Assembly: GCA_002386525.1 (NCBI GenBank)
Contig: DGIS01000018.1
Location: 100,012 to 164,011 of the forward strand
Direction of reading: 5' to 3'
DNA from: Sphingobacterium sp. UBA4616
GTDB taxonomy: Bacteria > Bacteroidota > Bacteroidia > Sphingobacteriales > Sphingobacteriaceae
DNA length: 64,000 nucleotides
Shown one piece after another: positions 42,140 through 51,829 of this stretch. The position numbers and the translations under genes were made by a program. Each line of letters begins with the position of its first letter. Positions within the stretch are counted from its first letter, which is position 1. The notes under the pieces were generated by a model. It made no database searches, had not been told where the DNA came from, and saw nothing but the letters and a program-made list of their open reading frames with translations.

Positions 42140-43966
42140 ATGAATGTTATGGAGAAAAAAATATTACATGATTTAAAGTTCTTGGAGAAGATACTGAATA
42201 TAACTTGCGATACGTTATTGTTAATCAACCGTGATAACATTTGCGTAGATGCAATAATGAAAACAAATAATCCAATTTTAAACCCCGACGTCGATGTAAT
42301 TGGCAAGAATATTTTGTCCCTTTTGCCTCAACCGACATCGAGGCTCATTGAACAGGAATTTGCATTTTGTCGTCAAACAGGGGAAACCTCCAATCTAAAT
42401 TACGATCTTCCAACAGATGAACAGATGTATTATTTCAAATTTCTGATTCACAAATTTGATGACGAACATTTAATTTGTCAGTATCGGGATATTACTCAAA
42501 GGAGTAATATGAAGTACCGTCTTAAATCGGCACTTACCGCACAGCTTGAGGTAGGAAAGGTCGCCATGATTGGCCATTGGACCTATGATATGCAACATCA
42601 GGAATTAACACACAATGGTTATTCTAATTTACTTAAAAGGAATCTGGAAACACCTGAGAAGATCACTTTGGCGGAGCTGCTCACTTCTGTCCATCCAGAT
42701 GACAGAAAGGGAATGGAGGCATTTCTACATAATGATTCCATTGATTATAGTACATTTGAATACCGTATAAAGCAATCTGGTGCTCCCATAACCTATGTGC
42801 GGGCGACAAAATATGATAAACGCCTTGAAAACAATGTATATATAATAGAAGGTTTTTCGCAAAATGTAAGTGATTTTATTAAGAACAGAAATGAACTTGA
42901 AATGGTGCTTGCAGTTGTTGACAATGCACCGTATAGTATTTTTGCATGTCATAAAAATGGAAATATGGCTTTCGCAAATAAAGCATGCCGGCAGCAAAAC
43001 GGTCTTAATGAACTGGAAGATATTACTGGCTTAAAAATCTTTGAATGTCTGCGTGAGTTCACAACACAAGAAGCTTGGGATTTATCGGTACAAAAAATCA
43101 TTTCAGCTTCGGGTTATTATCAATACCGCTGTGATACGCTATATCCAGAACTTGATATTATCGGCTCAGAATGCAGTTCGCTGATGATCAAAAATGGCAA
43201 TGGTGAAGATATTGTCTGGACCATCAAGCGCGATATCTCTGATCAGTTACGTTATGAAGAGCAACTCTTGCGTTCAAAAGAAGCAGCAGAGGAATCCGAA
43301 CGGTTAAAGTCTGCCTTTATCTCCAATATGAATCATGAAATCCGTACGCCGCTTAGCGCAATCATGGGATTTGGAAGTATTATTGCAGATACGCCAGATC
43401 CTGAATTGCGAAAGGAATATGGTGAGCTCCTCAACGCTAATAGTAGCCAGTTGCTGCGATTGATAACCGACGTACTTGAAATGTCACAAATGGATGCAGG
43501 TAGAGTTAGGCTAAGGAATTCGGATGTGTCTCTTAAAGGAATATTGAATGAATTATCATTGAGTTTTCTGCCCAATGATGAGCAGCCTGCTATAATTTTT
43601 GACATTCCTGAAAGGGAGGTCGTGGCGAGACTGGATCGTGGTCGGGTCATTCAGGTCCTGGTCAATCTTATTAATAACAGCTTAAAATTTACACCGCCAG
43701 AAGGTGCTGTCCATGTTGGTTATACGTTAAAAGATGATCATATAGAATTCTATGTAAAGGATAATGGTATAGGAATAGCCAAGGAAAATCATGAGTTGAT
43801 CTTCAATAGGTTTTATAAGATTAACTCGTTGGATAAGGGTACGGGTTTGGGTCTGGCGATTTGTAAGGGTATAGTTGAGCAAATGAATGGGCAGTTAAGT
43901 GTCGAGTCGGAGCTTGGAGAGGGAGCTACTTTTAGCATAAAATTTCCCCTATTTGAACAGGTTTAA
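42140..43966 (+). CDS. Soluble PAS-domain histidine kinase
   Basis: A 608-residue kinase without membrane helices. The ATG at 42140 is chosen over an in-frame ATG at 42071 that would overlap the glycosyltransferase gene by 65 bases; 42149 is also possible. Two or three PAS-like sensor modules fill about 1-375 (TCDTLLLINRDNICVDAIM, VGKVAMIGHWTYDMQHQEL, VLAVVDNAPYSIFACHKNGN). A HisKA domain follows with H399 in ISNMNHEIRTPLSAIMGF, then the HATPase domain (LVNLINNSLKFT, VKDNGIGIA, GTGLGLAICKGI). No receiver is attached. Its position inside the exopolysaccharide operon suggests feedback or environmental control of polymer production, possibly through the receiver at 26697. Confidence 0.87.
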   Translation: MNVMEKKILHDLKFLEKILNITCDTLLLINRDNICVDAIMKTNNPILNPDVDVIGKNILSLLPQPTSRLIEQEFAFCRQTGETSNLNYDLPTDEQMYYFKFLIHKFDDEHLICQYRDITQRSNMKYRLKSALTAQLEVGKVAMIGHWTYDMQHQELTHNGYSNLLKRNLETPEKITLAELLTSVHPDDRKGMEAFLHNDSIDYSTFEYRIKQSGAPITYVRATKYDKRLENNVYIIEGFSQNVSDFIKNRNELEMVLAVVDNAPYSIFACHKNGNMAFANKACRQQNGLNELEDITGLKIFECLREFTTQEAWDLSVQKIISASGYYQYRCDTLYPELDIIGSECSSLMIKNGNGEDIVWTIKRDISDQLRYEEQLLRSKEAAEESERLKSAFISNMNHEIRTPLSAIMGFGSIIADTPDPELRKEYGELLNANSSQLLRLITDVLEMSQMDAGRVRLRNSDVSLKGILNELSLSFLPNDEQPAIIFDIPEREVVARLDRGRVIQVLVNLINNSLKFTPPEGAVHVGYTLKDDHIEFYVKDNGIGIAKENHELIFNRFYKINSLDKGTGLGLAICKGIVEQMNGQLSVESELGEGATFSIKFPLFEQV

Positions 43967-43976
43967 ATAACATATT

Positions 43977-45035
43977 ATGGCGCAAGAGTTTGAATTTAGA
44001 CCGTTTAGTATATCCGGCGCGTTAATTAGAATTGTAATTGTTATCGTGTCACTGCTTACCTCATTGTCCTTTTTAGCGTTGTTTATCTCGCCACAGACCA
44101 CTGTTTTTTTTCAATGGATTGGTGTGTTATTGCCAGCACTTGTCTGTGGTAATTTGCTTTTCCTTATTATTGGCCTTTACAGGCGTGGTTGGTATAGTAT
44201 TTGTCCGTTAATAGCACTATTGGCCAACTTTCATTATTTCGCAAAGATAATTCAAGTAAACTCAATGGAACAGAATGAAACGGCAGACATACGCTTAGCG
44301 TCGTATAATGTCCGTGAATTCAAAATGATTTATAATTTATCTTCCATGGAACAGATTGCTTCCTATATTGAATCACAGCAAGTAAATACGTTATGTCTGC
44401 AGGAGGTACCGGCCGAGTGTTCGGCGTCGGAATTGAAGGAGGTATTTGGCCAGTTTCCATATTTAATAATGACGGAAAGCAATTCAGGAAACAATCAGCT
44501 TGCTATCTTAAGCAAGTTTCCGTTGGAATCGGTTCAGACTGTATCATTTGAGGAACGTCCGAATTGTGCGATTTTCGCCGATCTTTCCTTTAAAGGTGAA
44601 AGGATCCGCATTGGAACTTGCCATTTGCAAACGACAAATTGGAACCAGGTGAAAGGAAATCTATTGGCTGCCGAAAATATAGGGGTAAAATGGTGGAGTG
44701 CGATTAAAACAATGTCTGGAAATTTCAGATTGAGGGGTGCTCAGGCAGATCTTTTACGGAGTTTAATCGATAAATCGCCTTTTCCTACACTTATTTGTGG
44801 AGACTTTAATAACAGTCCTAATTCATATAGTTATCATAAAATTAAAGGAAATCTAAAGGATGCGTTTTGCGAAGCGGGTAATGGATATGGCTATACCTAT
44901 GCCTATTTAATGAAGCTCTTCCGGATTGATTTTGTCTTCTTTTCCGGCAATGAATTCCGGGCTATAAATTATAGTACTGGCAATGTTGATTATAGTGATC
45001 ATCTTCCTGTACTGGTTGATTTAAAGGTAAATTGA
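43977..45035 (+). CDS. Endonuclease/exonuclease/phosphatase family membrane protein
   Basis: A 352-residue protein. Three transmembrane helices (about 13-38, 42-62 and 65-85) precede an EEP-fold domain from about 100, with the motifs ASYNVREFKM (Asn), CLQEVPAE (Glu), GTCHLQTTNWN, LICGDFNNSP (Asp, Asn), RIDFVFF and SDHLPVLVDL (Asp, His). The active-site set is complete, so a Mg-dependent phosphodiesterase or phosphatase activity is expected, facing the periplasm or cytoplasm depending on topology. The substrate is unknown. It starts ten bases after the kinase and is followed by a 120-base gap. Confidence 0.82.
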   Translation: MAQEFEFRPFSISGALIRIVIVIVSLLTSLSFLALFISPQTTVFFQWIGVLLPALVCGNLLFLIIGLYRRGWYSICPLIALLANFHYFAKIIQVNSMEQNETADIRLASYNVREFKMIYNLSSMEQIASYIESQQVNTLCLQEVPAECSASELKEVFGQFPYLIMTESNSGNNQLAILSKFPLESVQTVSFEERPNCAIFADLSFKGERIRIGTCHLQTTNWNQVKGNLLAAENIGVKWWSAIKTMSGNFRLRGAQADLLRSLIDKSPFPTLICGDFNNSPNSYSYHKIKGNLKDAFCEAGNGYGYTYAYLMKLFRIDFVFFSGNEFRAINYSTGNVDYSDHLPVLVDLKVN

Positions 45036-45155
45036 TATTGTATAATATTTTTGCTACACAAATTATTGCAGCAATTAATAACGTAATATTGGTTTATGAA
45101 TGGTAAAAAATGATTGGATCCTTCTATATAATATCTAATTAAGTTATAATGATCT

Positions 45156-46286
45156 ATGGAAATTGATTTTTCAACGTATAATATTCTCGTCGTAGAGGAT
45201 TCTGAGCTAAATCTTTTTGTATTAAAAGAAATCTTAGAACGCGAACATTTCAACGTCTTCTCTGCCTCGGGTGCTAGAGGAGCATTCGAAAATTTGGAAA
45301 ATAATCGAATCGACCTTATTTTAATGGATGTTGTCATGGGCGAAACAAATGGATTTGATCTGACAGCGGAGTTGAAATCCATGGAACAGTATAAACATAT
45401 TCCAGTATTGTTTATCACGAACTTAAAATCTGCTGATGATGTTGTGCGTGGATTTGACAGCGGCGGTGTTGACTATGTTTCGAAGCCCTTTAATAAGAAG
45501 GAATTGCTTCAACGTATCAAACATCAGGTTAAGCTGATTGAATCGGGCAATACCATTTCCAAACAGACGGCACAGCTTCAGGAAGCAATATTAAATCGGG
45601 ATAGAATGTATGCTATTCTGGCACATGATCTCCGAAGTCCAATATCTTCATTAAAAATGATTTTAAATATTTTGACCATGAGCCCCGAAAGCAGCAATAC
45701 TGGGTATGCAGATATGGTCAATACGGGTAATGATATCGCTGAGCAACTTTTTAGTGTTTTGGATAATCTGCTCAAATGGACTAAAAATAGTTTGGGTGTG
45801 CTAAGTTACATGCCCCAGGAAATTGAGTTTGATGAAATGATCAAAGGTGTAGTGGAGACGCTTCAACCGACAGCCAAGTTGAAAAATATCGACATACAAT
45901 TAACCTTACAATCCAGTTTGCAGATCTTTTTTGATGTGGATATCATGAAAAGTATGTTGAGGAATCTTTTGATCAATGCTGTGAAGTTTAGTCACGAAGA
46001 TTCCCTGATCAAGCTCAATTTATATCGCGATAAAGATGATGCTGTTGTCGAATTTATTGATACAGGTGTGGGAATGAGCTTGGATGCACAGCGTCAGCTA
46101 CAAGCCCAAATTATGGAAGAAGGTAAGATTACGCCTATGCGGGAGAAAGGTAAGGGTTTGGGACTGTGGGTTGTTTACCATTTTATCCAACAAAACGGTG
46201 GGGTCTTCTTTTTCGAGTCGGAAGAGCATATTGGCTCACGTTTCGGCTTTCGTGTGCCACTTTTGAATAAGCCGTCTAACCATTAA
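45156..46286 (+). CDS. Receiver-histidine kinase hybrid
   Basis: A 376-residue cytoplasmic protein with an N-terminal receiver (about 8-125: E14-D15, phosphoacceptor D58 in LILMDVVMGE, T89, K110-P111), a short coiled linker, a HisKA domain with H157 in AILAHDLRSPISSL and an HATPase domain (LRNLLINAVKFS, FIDTGVGMS, GKGLGLWVVYHFI). This receiver-first order is common in Bacteroidota and plants the kinase under control of another phosphodonor. It lies between the EEP protein and the UDP-glucuronate decarboxylase gene (27-base gap), so it is probably expressed with the polysaccharide genes. Confidence 0.87.
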   Translation: MEIDFSTYNILVVEDSELNLFVLKEILEREHFNVFSASGARGAFENLENNRIDLILMDVVMGETNGFDLTAELKSMEQYKHIPVLFITNLKSADDVVRGFDSGGVDYVSKPFNKKELLQRIKHQVKLIESGNTISKQTAQLQEAILNRDRMYAILAHDLRSPISSLKMILNILTMSPESSNTGYADMVNTGNDIAEQLFSVLDNLLKWTKNSLGVLSYMPQEIEFDEMIKGVVETLQPTAKLKNIDIQLTLQSSLQIFFDVDIMKSMLRNLLINAVKFSHEDSLIKLNLYRDKDDAVVEFIDTGVGMSLDAQRQLQAQIMEEGKITPMREKGKGLGLWVVYHFIQQNGGVFFFESEEHIGSRFGFRVPLLNKPSNH

Positions 46287-46313
46287 AAATTCGACAGTAT
46301 AAATCACTAATTT

Positions 46314-47258
46314 ATGTATAACCTAAAAAAAAGAGTACTAGTCTCGGGAGGAGCTGGATTTATAGGTTCACATCTTTGTGAACGTTTGCTTAAGGACGGG
46401 AATGAAGTCATCTGTATGGATAATTTCTTCACTGGGGATAAATCTAACATCGTTCACCTGTTGAAAAACCCGTATTTCGAGCTTGTGCGGCATGATGTGA
46501 CAGAACCTTTTTTTGCTGAGGTGGACGAAATATATAATCTTGCCTGTCCCGCCAGCCCAGTTCACTATCAGTATAATCCGATAAAAACGATTAAAACATC
46601 CGTTATGGGGGCAATCAATATGCTTGGACTTGCAAAGCGGGTAAATGCACGTATTTTACAGGCTTCTACAAGTGAAATATATGGCGACCCACACATCCAT
46701 CCACAGCCCGAGAGCTATTGGGGAAATGTGAATCCTATTGGTATCCGTTCCTGCTATGACGAGGGAAAGCGATGTGCCGAAACGTTGTTTATGGATTATC
46801 ATCGGCAACATCATATTGCGATAAAGATCGTCCGGATTTTTAATACCTATGGTCCACGCATGCATCCGCAGGACGGGCGAGTAGTATCCAATTTTATTAT
46901 GCAGGCCTTACAAAATAAAGATATTACCATTTATGGCGAAGGAAATCAGACCCGAAGTTTTCAATACGTAGATGATTTGGTGGATGGAATGATAAGAATG
47001 ATGGCTGCAGAACCATCTTTTATAGGGCCAGTAAATATAGGTAACCCCAATGAATTTACTATACTTCAATTGGCGGAACAGGTGATCTTACAAACCGGTT
47101 CAAAATCGAAGATTAAGTTTTTGCCATTACCTCAAGATGACCCACAACAAAGGAAGCCTGATATTGAAGTTGCCAAGAATTGCTTGGACTGGAATCCCAC
47201 GATCCAACTGGAAGAGGGATTGTCAAAGACAATAGATTATTTTAAAACATGTTTATAA
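46314..47258 (+). CDS. UDP-glucuronate decarboxylase (UDP-xylose synthase) family SDR
   Basis: A 314-residue extended SDR that should convert UDP-glucuronate to UDP-xylose with NAD as internal cofactor. Visible features are the NAD-binding GGAGFIG (12-18), [29 protein letters not shown] (a hallmark of UXS), the active-site TSEIYGDP with S/T at 119-120, Y148 and K152 in RSCYDEGKR, and [13 protein letters not shown]. Length is as usual for bacterial UXS. It is the last plus-strand gene of this block and faces the PHP phosphatase gene. It suggests that xylose (or a UDP-4-keto-pentose product) is part of the polymer; a UDP-glucose dehydrogenase is not in the window. Confidence 0.87.
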   Translation: MYNLKKRVLVSGGAGFIGSHLCERLLKDGNEVICMDNFFTGDKSNIVHLLKNPYFELVRHDVTEPFFAEVDEIYNLACPASPVHYQYNPIKTIKTSVMGAINMLGLAKRVNARILQASTSEIYGDPHIHPQPESYWGNVNPIGIRSCYDEGKRCAETLFMDYHRQHHIAIKIVRIFNTYGPRMHPQDGRVVSNFIMQALQNKDITIYGEGNQTRSFQYVDDLVDGMIRMMAAEPSFIGPVNIGNPNEFTILQLAEQVILQTGSKSKIKFLPLPQDDPQQRKPDIEVAKNCLDWNPTIQLEEGLSKTIDYFKTCL

Positions 47259-47268
47259 ATAATTTATA

Positions 47269-47300
47269 GTGATTGTATCTGCCGTTTATACAGCGATCAC
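47269..47300. terminator. Imperfect hairpin between convergent genes
   Basis: GTGAT-TGTAT (47269-47278) can pair with ATACA-GCG-ATCAC (47288-47300) as two five-base-pair stems with a three-base bulge and a nine-base loop. It overlaps the stop codon of the minus-strand phosphatase gene. No T tract on either side. Confidence 0.45.
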
Positions 47301-48080
47301 TTGACCTTTATGTTGATCGATATGATCAAGAAGTGTTTCATTTAAGATGGGTGAAGTTCTTAACATCTCACGAATGGGGTATTTTTCAACTATATTTTTT
47401 AAAGCATCAAGATGACGTTGATGATGGAGGTCGGTACCGACAAAATCATACATACCGGATTTTAATAGGGTCATCGCGATGGCTTTAACATCGACCCCAT
47501 AGTATCGGCTCAAGGAAAGTAGATTTAATTGGAGTAAGCAGCCTGCATCTTTGATCTGCTTATAAATGTTAAAGTTGCTATGGTAATAATTATAACGTTC
47601 AGGATGAGCTAGAATAGGTTTGTAACCTAATTTTTGAATATTTAAGATGGTATGAAACAAAGCTTTCGATTCGGATAGATAAGACATTTCAATCAATACA
47701 TAACCGCCTGGCATCACGCAGAGCTCATTTTCACGGATCAATAAAGAAAGATTTTCATCAATCATATGTTCAGCTGCGCCGAATATATCCACATCATTGC
47801 CAGATTTCTTTAATCCCGCCACCAGTGAATCTTTCGCGTGTTCAATACTAAACTTGGTGTTTTGATGTACGCCGGCCATGATATGTGGGGTACAGATAAA
47901 CTTTTTAAGGCCTAAACGCTGCAGCTCTTGGATATAATGTAAGGATTGTTGCACAGAATTACTTCCATCATCAATACCTGGTAACAGGTGGTTGTGCATG
48001 TCTACTTCTAAAAATTCCAACTGCGCTAAAGAGCGGATTGATGAAGTCTTTTTCCCAAACAAATTACTAAAAAATCCCAT
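47286..48080 (-). CDS. CpsB/CapC-family PHP tyrosine-protein phosphatase
   Basis: A 264-residue PHP-fold enzyme. The ATG at 48080 (MGFFSNLFGKKTSSIRS) is chosen over an in-frame ATG nine codons upstream because Bacteroidota homologues start in this way. Metal-binding motifs are DMHNHLLPGIDDGS (about 36-49), TPHIM, GAAEHMIDEN, LAHPERYNYY and GTDLHHQR. These Mn-dependent phosphatases dephosphorylate tyrosine kinases that control capsule polymerisation. It is on the opposite strand to both flanking operons. The only kinase-like partner in the window (29024) lacks a P-loop, so the substrate may be elsewhere. Confidence 0.87.
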   Translation of the reverse strand: MGFFSNLFGKKTSSIRSLAQLEFLEVDMHNHLLPGIDDGSNSVQQSLHYIQELQRLGLKKFICTPHIMAGVHQNTKFSIEHAKDSLVAGLKKSGNDVDIFGAAEHMIDENLSLLIRENELCVMPGGYVLIEMSYLSESKALFHTILNIQKLGYKPILAHPERYNYYHSNFNIYKQIKDAGCLLQLNLLSLSRYYGVDVKAIAMTLLKSGMYDFVGTDLHHQRHLDALKNIVEKYPIREMLRTSPILNETLLDHIDQHKGQVIAV

Positions 48081-48573
48081 GATGCAAATCTTATTATTGT
48101 TGTGCAAATAGTGCAGTAAAGGAGTGGCGTTTCAAGCTATATAAAGTGAAGGGTAAGTTACAAATTCCTTTCCATGACTACGAGGTACCTATTACAAACA
48201 ATATGCCAATAATTATATTGATATGCATAAGGTCGAATGGTATGCTATAAATTTCCGACAAGTGATGTTAGAGAATTATTTTTTGTAAGTCTAATCTGTT
48301 AAATATGATGCGCTGTTCTATGAATTATAATCTATTCATGTTATTATTTTTTGAATGTAACAGTTTCGGTATAATAGTTGCTTAGTCCACGATGATAAAT
48401 TGATCGAATGAATAGGGTTCTTTTTAATGATATTTTATCGTAGGAGCAATTTGAGTGCGAAAATTTAACTATCTTGCATTTCCTTTATAAAATATTATAA
48501 CAAAGCCATATCAGATAGTGTCCGTTTGTCGCAGACACGGTCAGTAACATTTAATAAAATAAGAGAAAAAGCT
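48081..48573. promoter_or_regulatory. Divergent promoter region before the CapD-like gene
   Basis: A gap of about 490 bases between the minus-strand phosphatase and the plus-strand epimerase/dehydratase. TTTG at 48450-48453 followed 16 bases later by TATCTTGC (48470-48477) is a weak match to the Bacteroidota promoter. A short hairpin GTGTC/GACAC (48518-48538) lies in the probable leader. AAGAGAAAAA at 48561-48570 may serve ribosome binding. Nothing coding was recognised. Confidence 0.4.
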
Positions 48574-50574
48574 ATGATGGGTTCTCTAGGAGATTTAAGA
48601 AGGCGCCTGAGAAAGGACAATCCAAGATGGGTCATTTTAATGATCGACATGTGGTTTGTGTTTGCAAGCTATGTGTTTTCTAATTATGTGGTCAACAACT
48701 TCAAGGGAGTATTTGATATCGAATTGATGTTAAAAAAAGTTGTCGTTATATTGCCAATTTACCTCTTGATGTTCTTGTGTTACGACACCTTTCGAGGGAT
48801 TGTTCGACAAACAGGCATTCGTGACACTATTAAAATATTTAAAACGGTGGGATCCGCCTATATCCTGTTGATGATTTTCACGTTTATTATCAAAACTATC
48901 TTTGATAAAGGAACTTTGGCGGGAGATTATCTTAGATTGTCGTATGGCGTATTGACTATGCAGGCTACAATTTTGCTGGTCATTATGGTGGGGGCGCGTG
49001 TAATCTATCGGACTATATATGAATATCTTTTTTTGCCGGGTAGGAAAGGGGAGAATGTGTTGATATTTGGTGCTTCGAGACCAGGGCTAGTATCGTTTTC
49101 TCTCTTAAAAGAAGACCAGCGGACGAAGTATCAGGTGGTCGCTTTTGTCGAAGATAAAATATCACGGATAGGTAAGCGCTTGGCAGGTTTAAAAATTAAA
49201 GATATTACCGAAATTACGAAAGAATATGTTGAGAAATGCCAGATTACTCAGGTAATCATTGCGGTTGAAAATAACGATCCCGAACGGCTGGAATACGTCT
49301 CAGATTGGTTTCAAAATCTTGGGCTTGAACTGAAAATAATGCCACCAGCCCGGATATTACTTAACTCCGGCGCCAAACGTGAAATTCGGCCGTTAAAGAT
49401 AGAAGATCTATTGGGGCGTAAACCGATTAAGTTAGATCATCCAGAAATTGAAGACGAAATGCGTGGTAAAGTTATTTTAGTAACAGGTGCAGCTGGATCT
49501 ATTGGTTCGGAACTAGCTCGACAGATTGCAAGAAGGCATTATAAGAAGTTGATCCTGCTTGATCAGGCAGAGTCCGCAATTTATGATGTACAGCAATCTA
49601 TTAAGGCTACCTTTGCAGAGCATTTGCATTGCGTCGTTGGGGATGTACGGAATTTTGCATTTATGCAACGGATATTTGACGAGTATAAACCTGATTTGGT
49701 GTTCCATGCAGCGGCTTATAAACATGTGCCGTTGATGGAAGCTAATCCTTACGAGTCCATCCAGACTAATGTATTAGGGAGTAAAATCGTTGCGGATCTC
49801 TGTATGCGATATGGTACAAAAAAGATGGTCATGGTATCCACAGATAAAGCGGTAAACCCCACAAATGTTATGGGAGCCACCAAACGTATGGCTGAGATTT
49901 ATGTGAGTAGTTGTAGCGGTAAGTCTGATACAAGCTTTATTATCACTCGGTTTGGTAATGTACTCGGGTCAAATGGTTCGGTTATACCGCTATTTGAAAA
50001 GCAGATGGCTGAGGGAGGTCCGTTGACGTTAACTCATCCAGACATCACACGTTTCTTTATGACTATTCCTGAAGCTTGTCAACTTGTTCAAGAAGCGGGT
50101 GTGATGGGGAAAGGAGGTGAGATTTTTGTATTCGATATGGGCAAGTCTGTTAAAATAATCGATTTGGCCAAACGGATGATCAAATTAAAGGGATATCGTT
50201 ACCCTGAGGATATTGACATCAAAATTGTTGGATTGCGCCCCGGAGAAAAGATTTATGAAGAACTTTTGGCAAACAATGAAAATACTGTGAAAACACATCA
50301 TCCAAAAATCATGATCGCAAAAGTAAATCATGATGAACTTTCACTTAAAGCGGATCGTATTAATGCCATCTGCCAACAGATTTTGGATGCCGATACACTG
50401 CTGCCCGATTTTATGGGCCTTGTCGCTGCGATGAAGGAAGTAGTCCCAGAGTTTAAATCTCAGAATTCGGAATATGAAGTGTTGGACACGGTCGCGGATA
50501 AGAAAGAAATCGAATTAGTTCATGGGGAACCTATAGAGGTACCCGTATATTCTTTGGTAAAGAATGTGTTGTAA
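48574..50574 (+). CDS. CapD/WbpM-type nucleoside-diphosphate-sugar epimerase/dehydratase
   Basis: A 666-residue membrane SDR. The ATG at 48574 (or 48577) after the purine-rich AAGAGAAAAA is preferred to a TTG-opened frame 16 codons earlier. Four transmembrane helices lie in about the first 160 residues (WVILMIDMWFVFASYVFSNY, LPIYLLMFLCYDTF and two more), then a first Rossmann-like domain (ENVLIFGASRPG), and the catalytic extended SDR with TGAAGSIGSE (304-313), S422-T-D424-K425 in STDKAVNPTNVMGATKR and FGNVLGSNGSVIPLF. Relatives are UDP-GlcNAc 4,6-dehydratases or 4-epimerases that begin pathways to QuiNAc, FucNAc or bacillosamine. It precedes the rhamnose genes but a terminator at 50620 separates them. 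Confidence 0.87.
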   Translation: MMGSLGDLRRRLRKDNPRWVILMIDMWFVFASYVFSNYVVNNFKGVFDIELMLKKVVVILPIYLLMFLCYDTFRGIVRQTGIRDTIKIFKTVGSAYILLMIFTFIIKTIFDKGTLAGDYLRLSYGVLTMQATILLVIMVGARVIYRTIYEYLFLPGRKGENVLIFGASRPGLVSFSLLKEDQRTKYQVVAFVEDKISRIGKRLAGLKIKDITEITKEYVEKCQITQVIIAVENNDPERLEYVSDWFQNLGLELKIMPPARILLNSGAKREIRPLKIEDLLGRKPIKLDHPEIEDEMRGKVILVTGAAGSIGSELARQIARRHYKKLILLDQAESAIYDVQQSIKATFAEHLHCVVGDVRNFAFMQRIFDEYKPDLVFHAAAYKHVPLMEANPYESIQTNVLGSKIVADLCMRYGTKKMVMVSTDKAVNPTNVMGATKRMAEIYVSSCSGKSDTSFIITRFGNVLGSNGSVIPLFEKQMAEGGPLTLTHPDITRFFMTIPEACQLVQEAGVMGKGGEIFVFDMGKSVKIIDLAKRMIKLKGYRYPEDIDIKIVGLRPGEKIYEELLANNENTVKTHHPKIMIAKVNHDELSLKADRINAICQQILDADTLLPDFMGLVAAMKEVVPEFKSQNSEYEVLDTVADKKEIELVHGEPIEVPVYSLVKNVL

Positions 50575-50619
50575 ATTTTATTTTAGGCAGTTAACATTTT
50601 AGTTTGCTGATACGATATC

Positions 50620-50648
50620 AAAAAAGCTCTCTTATTGAGAGCTTTTTT
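50620..50648. terminator. Intrinsic terminator after the CapD-like gene
   Basis: AGCTCTC and GAGAGCT form a seven-base-pair stem around TTATT, flanked by six A residues and six T residues, so it works on both strands. It lies 46 bases after the stop codon. Confidence 0.9.
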
Positions 50649-50771
50649 GGTTTATTCGGTTTACTTATGGATTAAAACTTGTCAATTCACAAAAATCATC
50701 CTAATTTTAACGAACTATTTAGCGAAGTTATCACTTGTAGGCGAATGGTCTAAACTATCGAGAGTCATTAT

Positions 50772-51827
50772 ATGAATAAAACAGTTTTAATTACCGGGGG
50801 GGCCGGATTTATAGGTTCACATGTTGTACGTGGGTTTGTGCTGAAGTATCCAGAATATCAAATTATCAATCTGGATGCATTGACCTATGCCGGCAATCTA
50901 GAGAATTTAAAAGATATCGAGCACTTACCAAATTATACTTTTGTTAAAGCAGATATTACGGATCAGCAGCTCATTTTGGATATTTTTCAAAAATATCAGC
51001 CAGATGGAGTTATCCATCTGGCAGCGGAGTCTCATGTTGACCGTTCGATTGTTGATCCAACGGCTTTCGTGATGACCAACGTGATTGGAACTGTCAATTT
51101 ATTGAATGCAGCCAATGCAATTTGGAAGAATAATTTTGAAGGGAAACGTTTTCATCACGTATCTACCGATGAGGTATTTGGTGCGCTTGGCGATACGGGA
51201 TTTTTTACGGAAGAAACAAAATATGATCCCCATTCACCATATTCCGCTTCGAAGGCAAGTTCGGATCATTTTGTCCGGGCTTATCATGATACTTACGGTT
51301 TACCTATTGTTTTAACAAACTGTTCAAACAATTATGGACCTAATCATTTCCCGGAGAAATTGATTCCTCTTTGCATTCATAATATTTTAAATAATAAGCC
51401 TCTCCCGGTTTATGGTGATGGAAAATATACCCGCGATTGGTTATATGTGATTGATCACGCAAAAGCTATCGATCTCGTTTTTCATGAGGGTAAAAATGGT
51501 GACTCTTATAATGTCGGTGGATTCAATGAGTGGCAAAATATAGATCTGATCAAAGAGCTATGTAAACAAATGGACGAGAAATTGGGACGTGAAGAAGACT
51601 CTTCGATGCAATTAATTACTTTTGTTAAAGACCGTCCCGGACACGATTTGCGTTATGCAATTGATGCAACCAAGATCAATAAGGAATTGGGATGGTATCC
51701 TTCAGTAACTTTTGAAGAAGGTTTGTCGCGGACGATAGATTGGTTCTTGTCTAATCAGGAATGGCTGGAGCATGTGACATCGGGCGATTATAAAAAATAT
51801 TACGACAATCAATATAAAGACGCATAA
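50772..51827 (+). CDS. rfbB: dTDP-glucose 4,6-dehydratase
   Basis: A 351-residue extended SDR, the second step in dTDP-L-rhamnose synthesis (dTDP-glucose to dTDP-4-keto-6-deoxyglucose). Shown by GGAGFIGSH (9-17), DALTYAGNLENL, HLAAESHVDRSI, the catalytic STDEVFGALGD with T132-D133-E134, Y157-S-A-S-K161, TNCSNNYGP and GKYTRDWLYVIDHA. All catalytic residues are present and length is normal. It starts about 120 bases after the terminator, so it probably has its own promoter in that gap, and ends two bases before rfbC. Confidence 0.95.
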   Translation: MNKTVLITGGAGFIGSHVVRGFVLKYPEYQIINLDALTYAGNLENLKDIEHLPNYTFVKADITDQQLILDIFQKYQPDGVIHLAAESHVDRSIVDPTAFVMTNVIGTVNLLNAANAIWKNNFEGKRFHHVSTDEVFGALGDTGFFTEETKYDPHSPYSASKASSDHFVRAYHDTYGLPIVLTNCSNNYGPNHFPEKLIPLCIHNILNNKPLPVYGDGKYTRDWLYVIDHAKAIDLVFHEGKNGDSYNVGGFNEWQNIDLIKELCKQMDEKLGREEDSSMQLITFVKDRPGHDLRYAIDATKINKELGWYPSVTFEEGLSRTIDWFLSNQEWLEHVTSGDYKKYYDNQYKDA

Positions 51828-51829
51828 GC

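Noticed and set aside
48518..48538. GTGTC/GACAC hairpin in the leader of the CapD-like gene as a riboswitch or anti-termination site
   Set aside because: A five-base stem with an 11-base loop is too weak to support such a claim.
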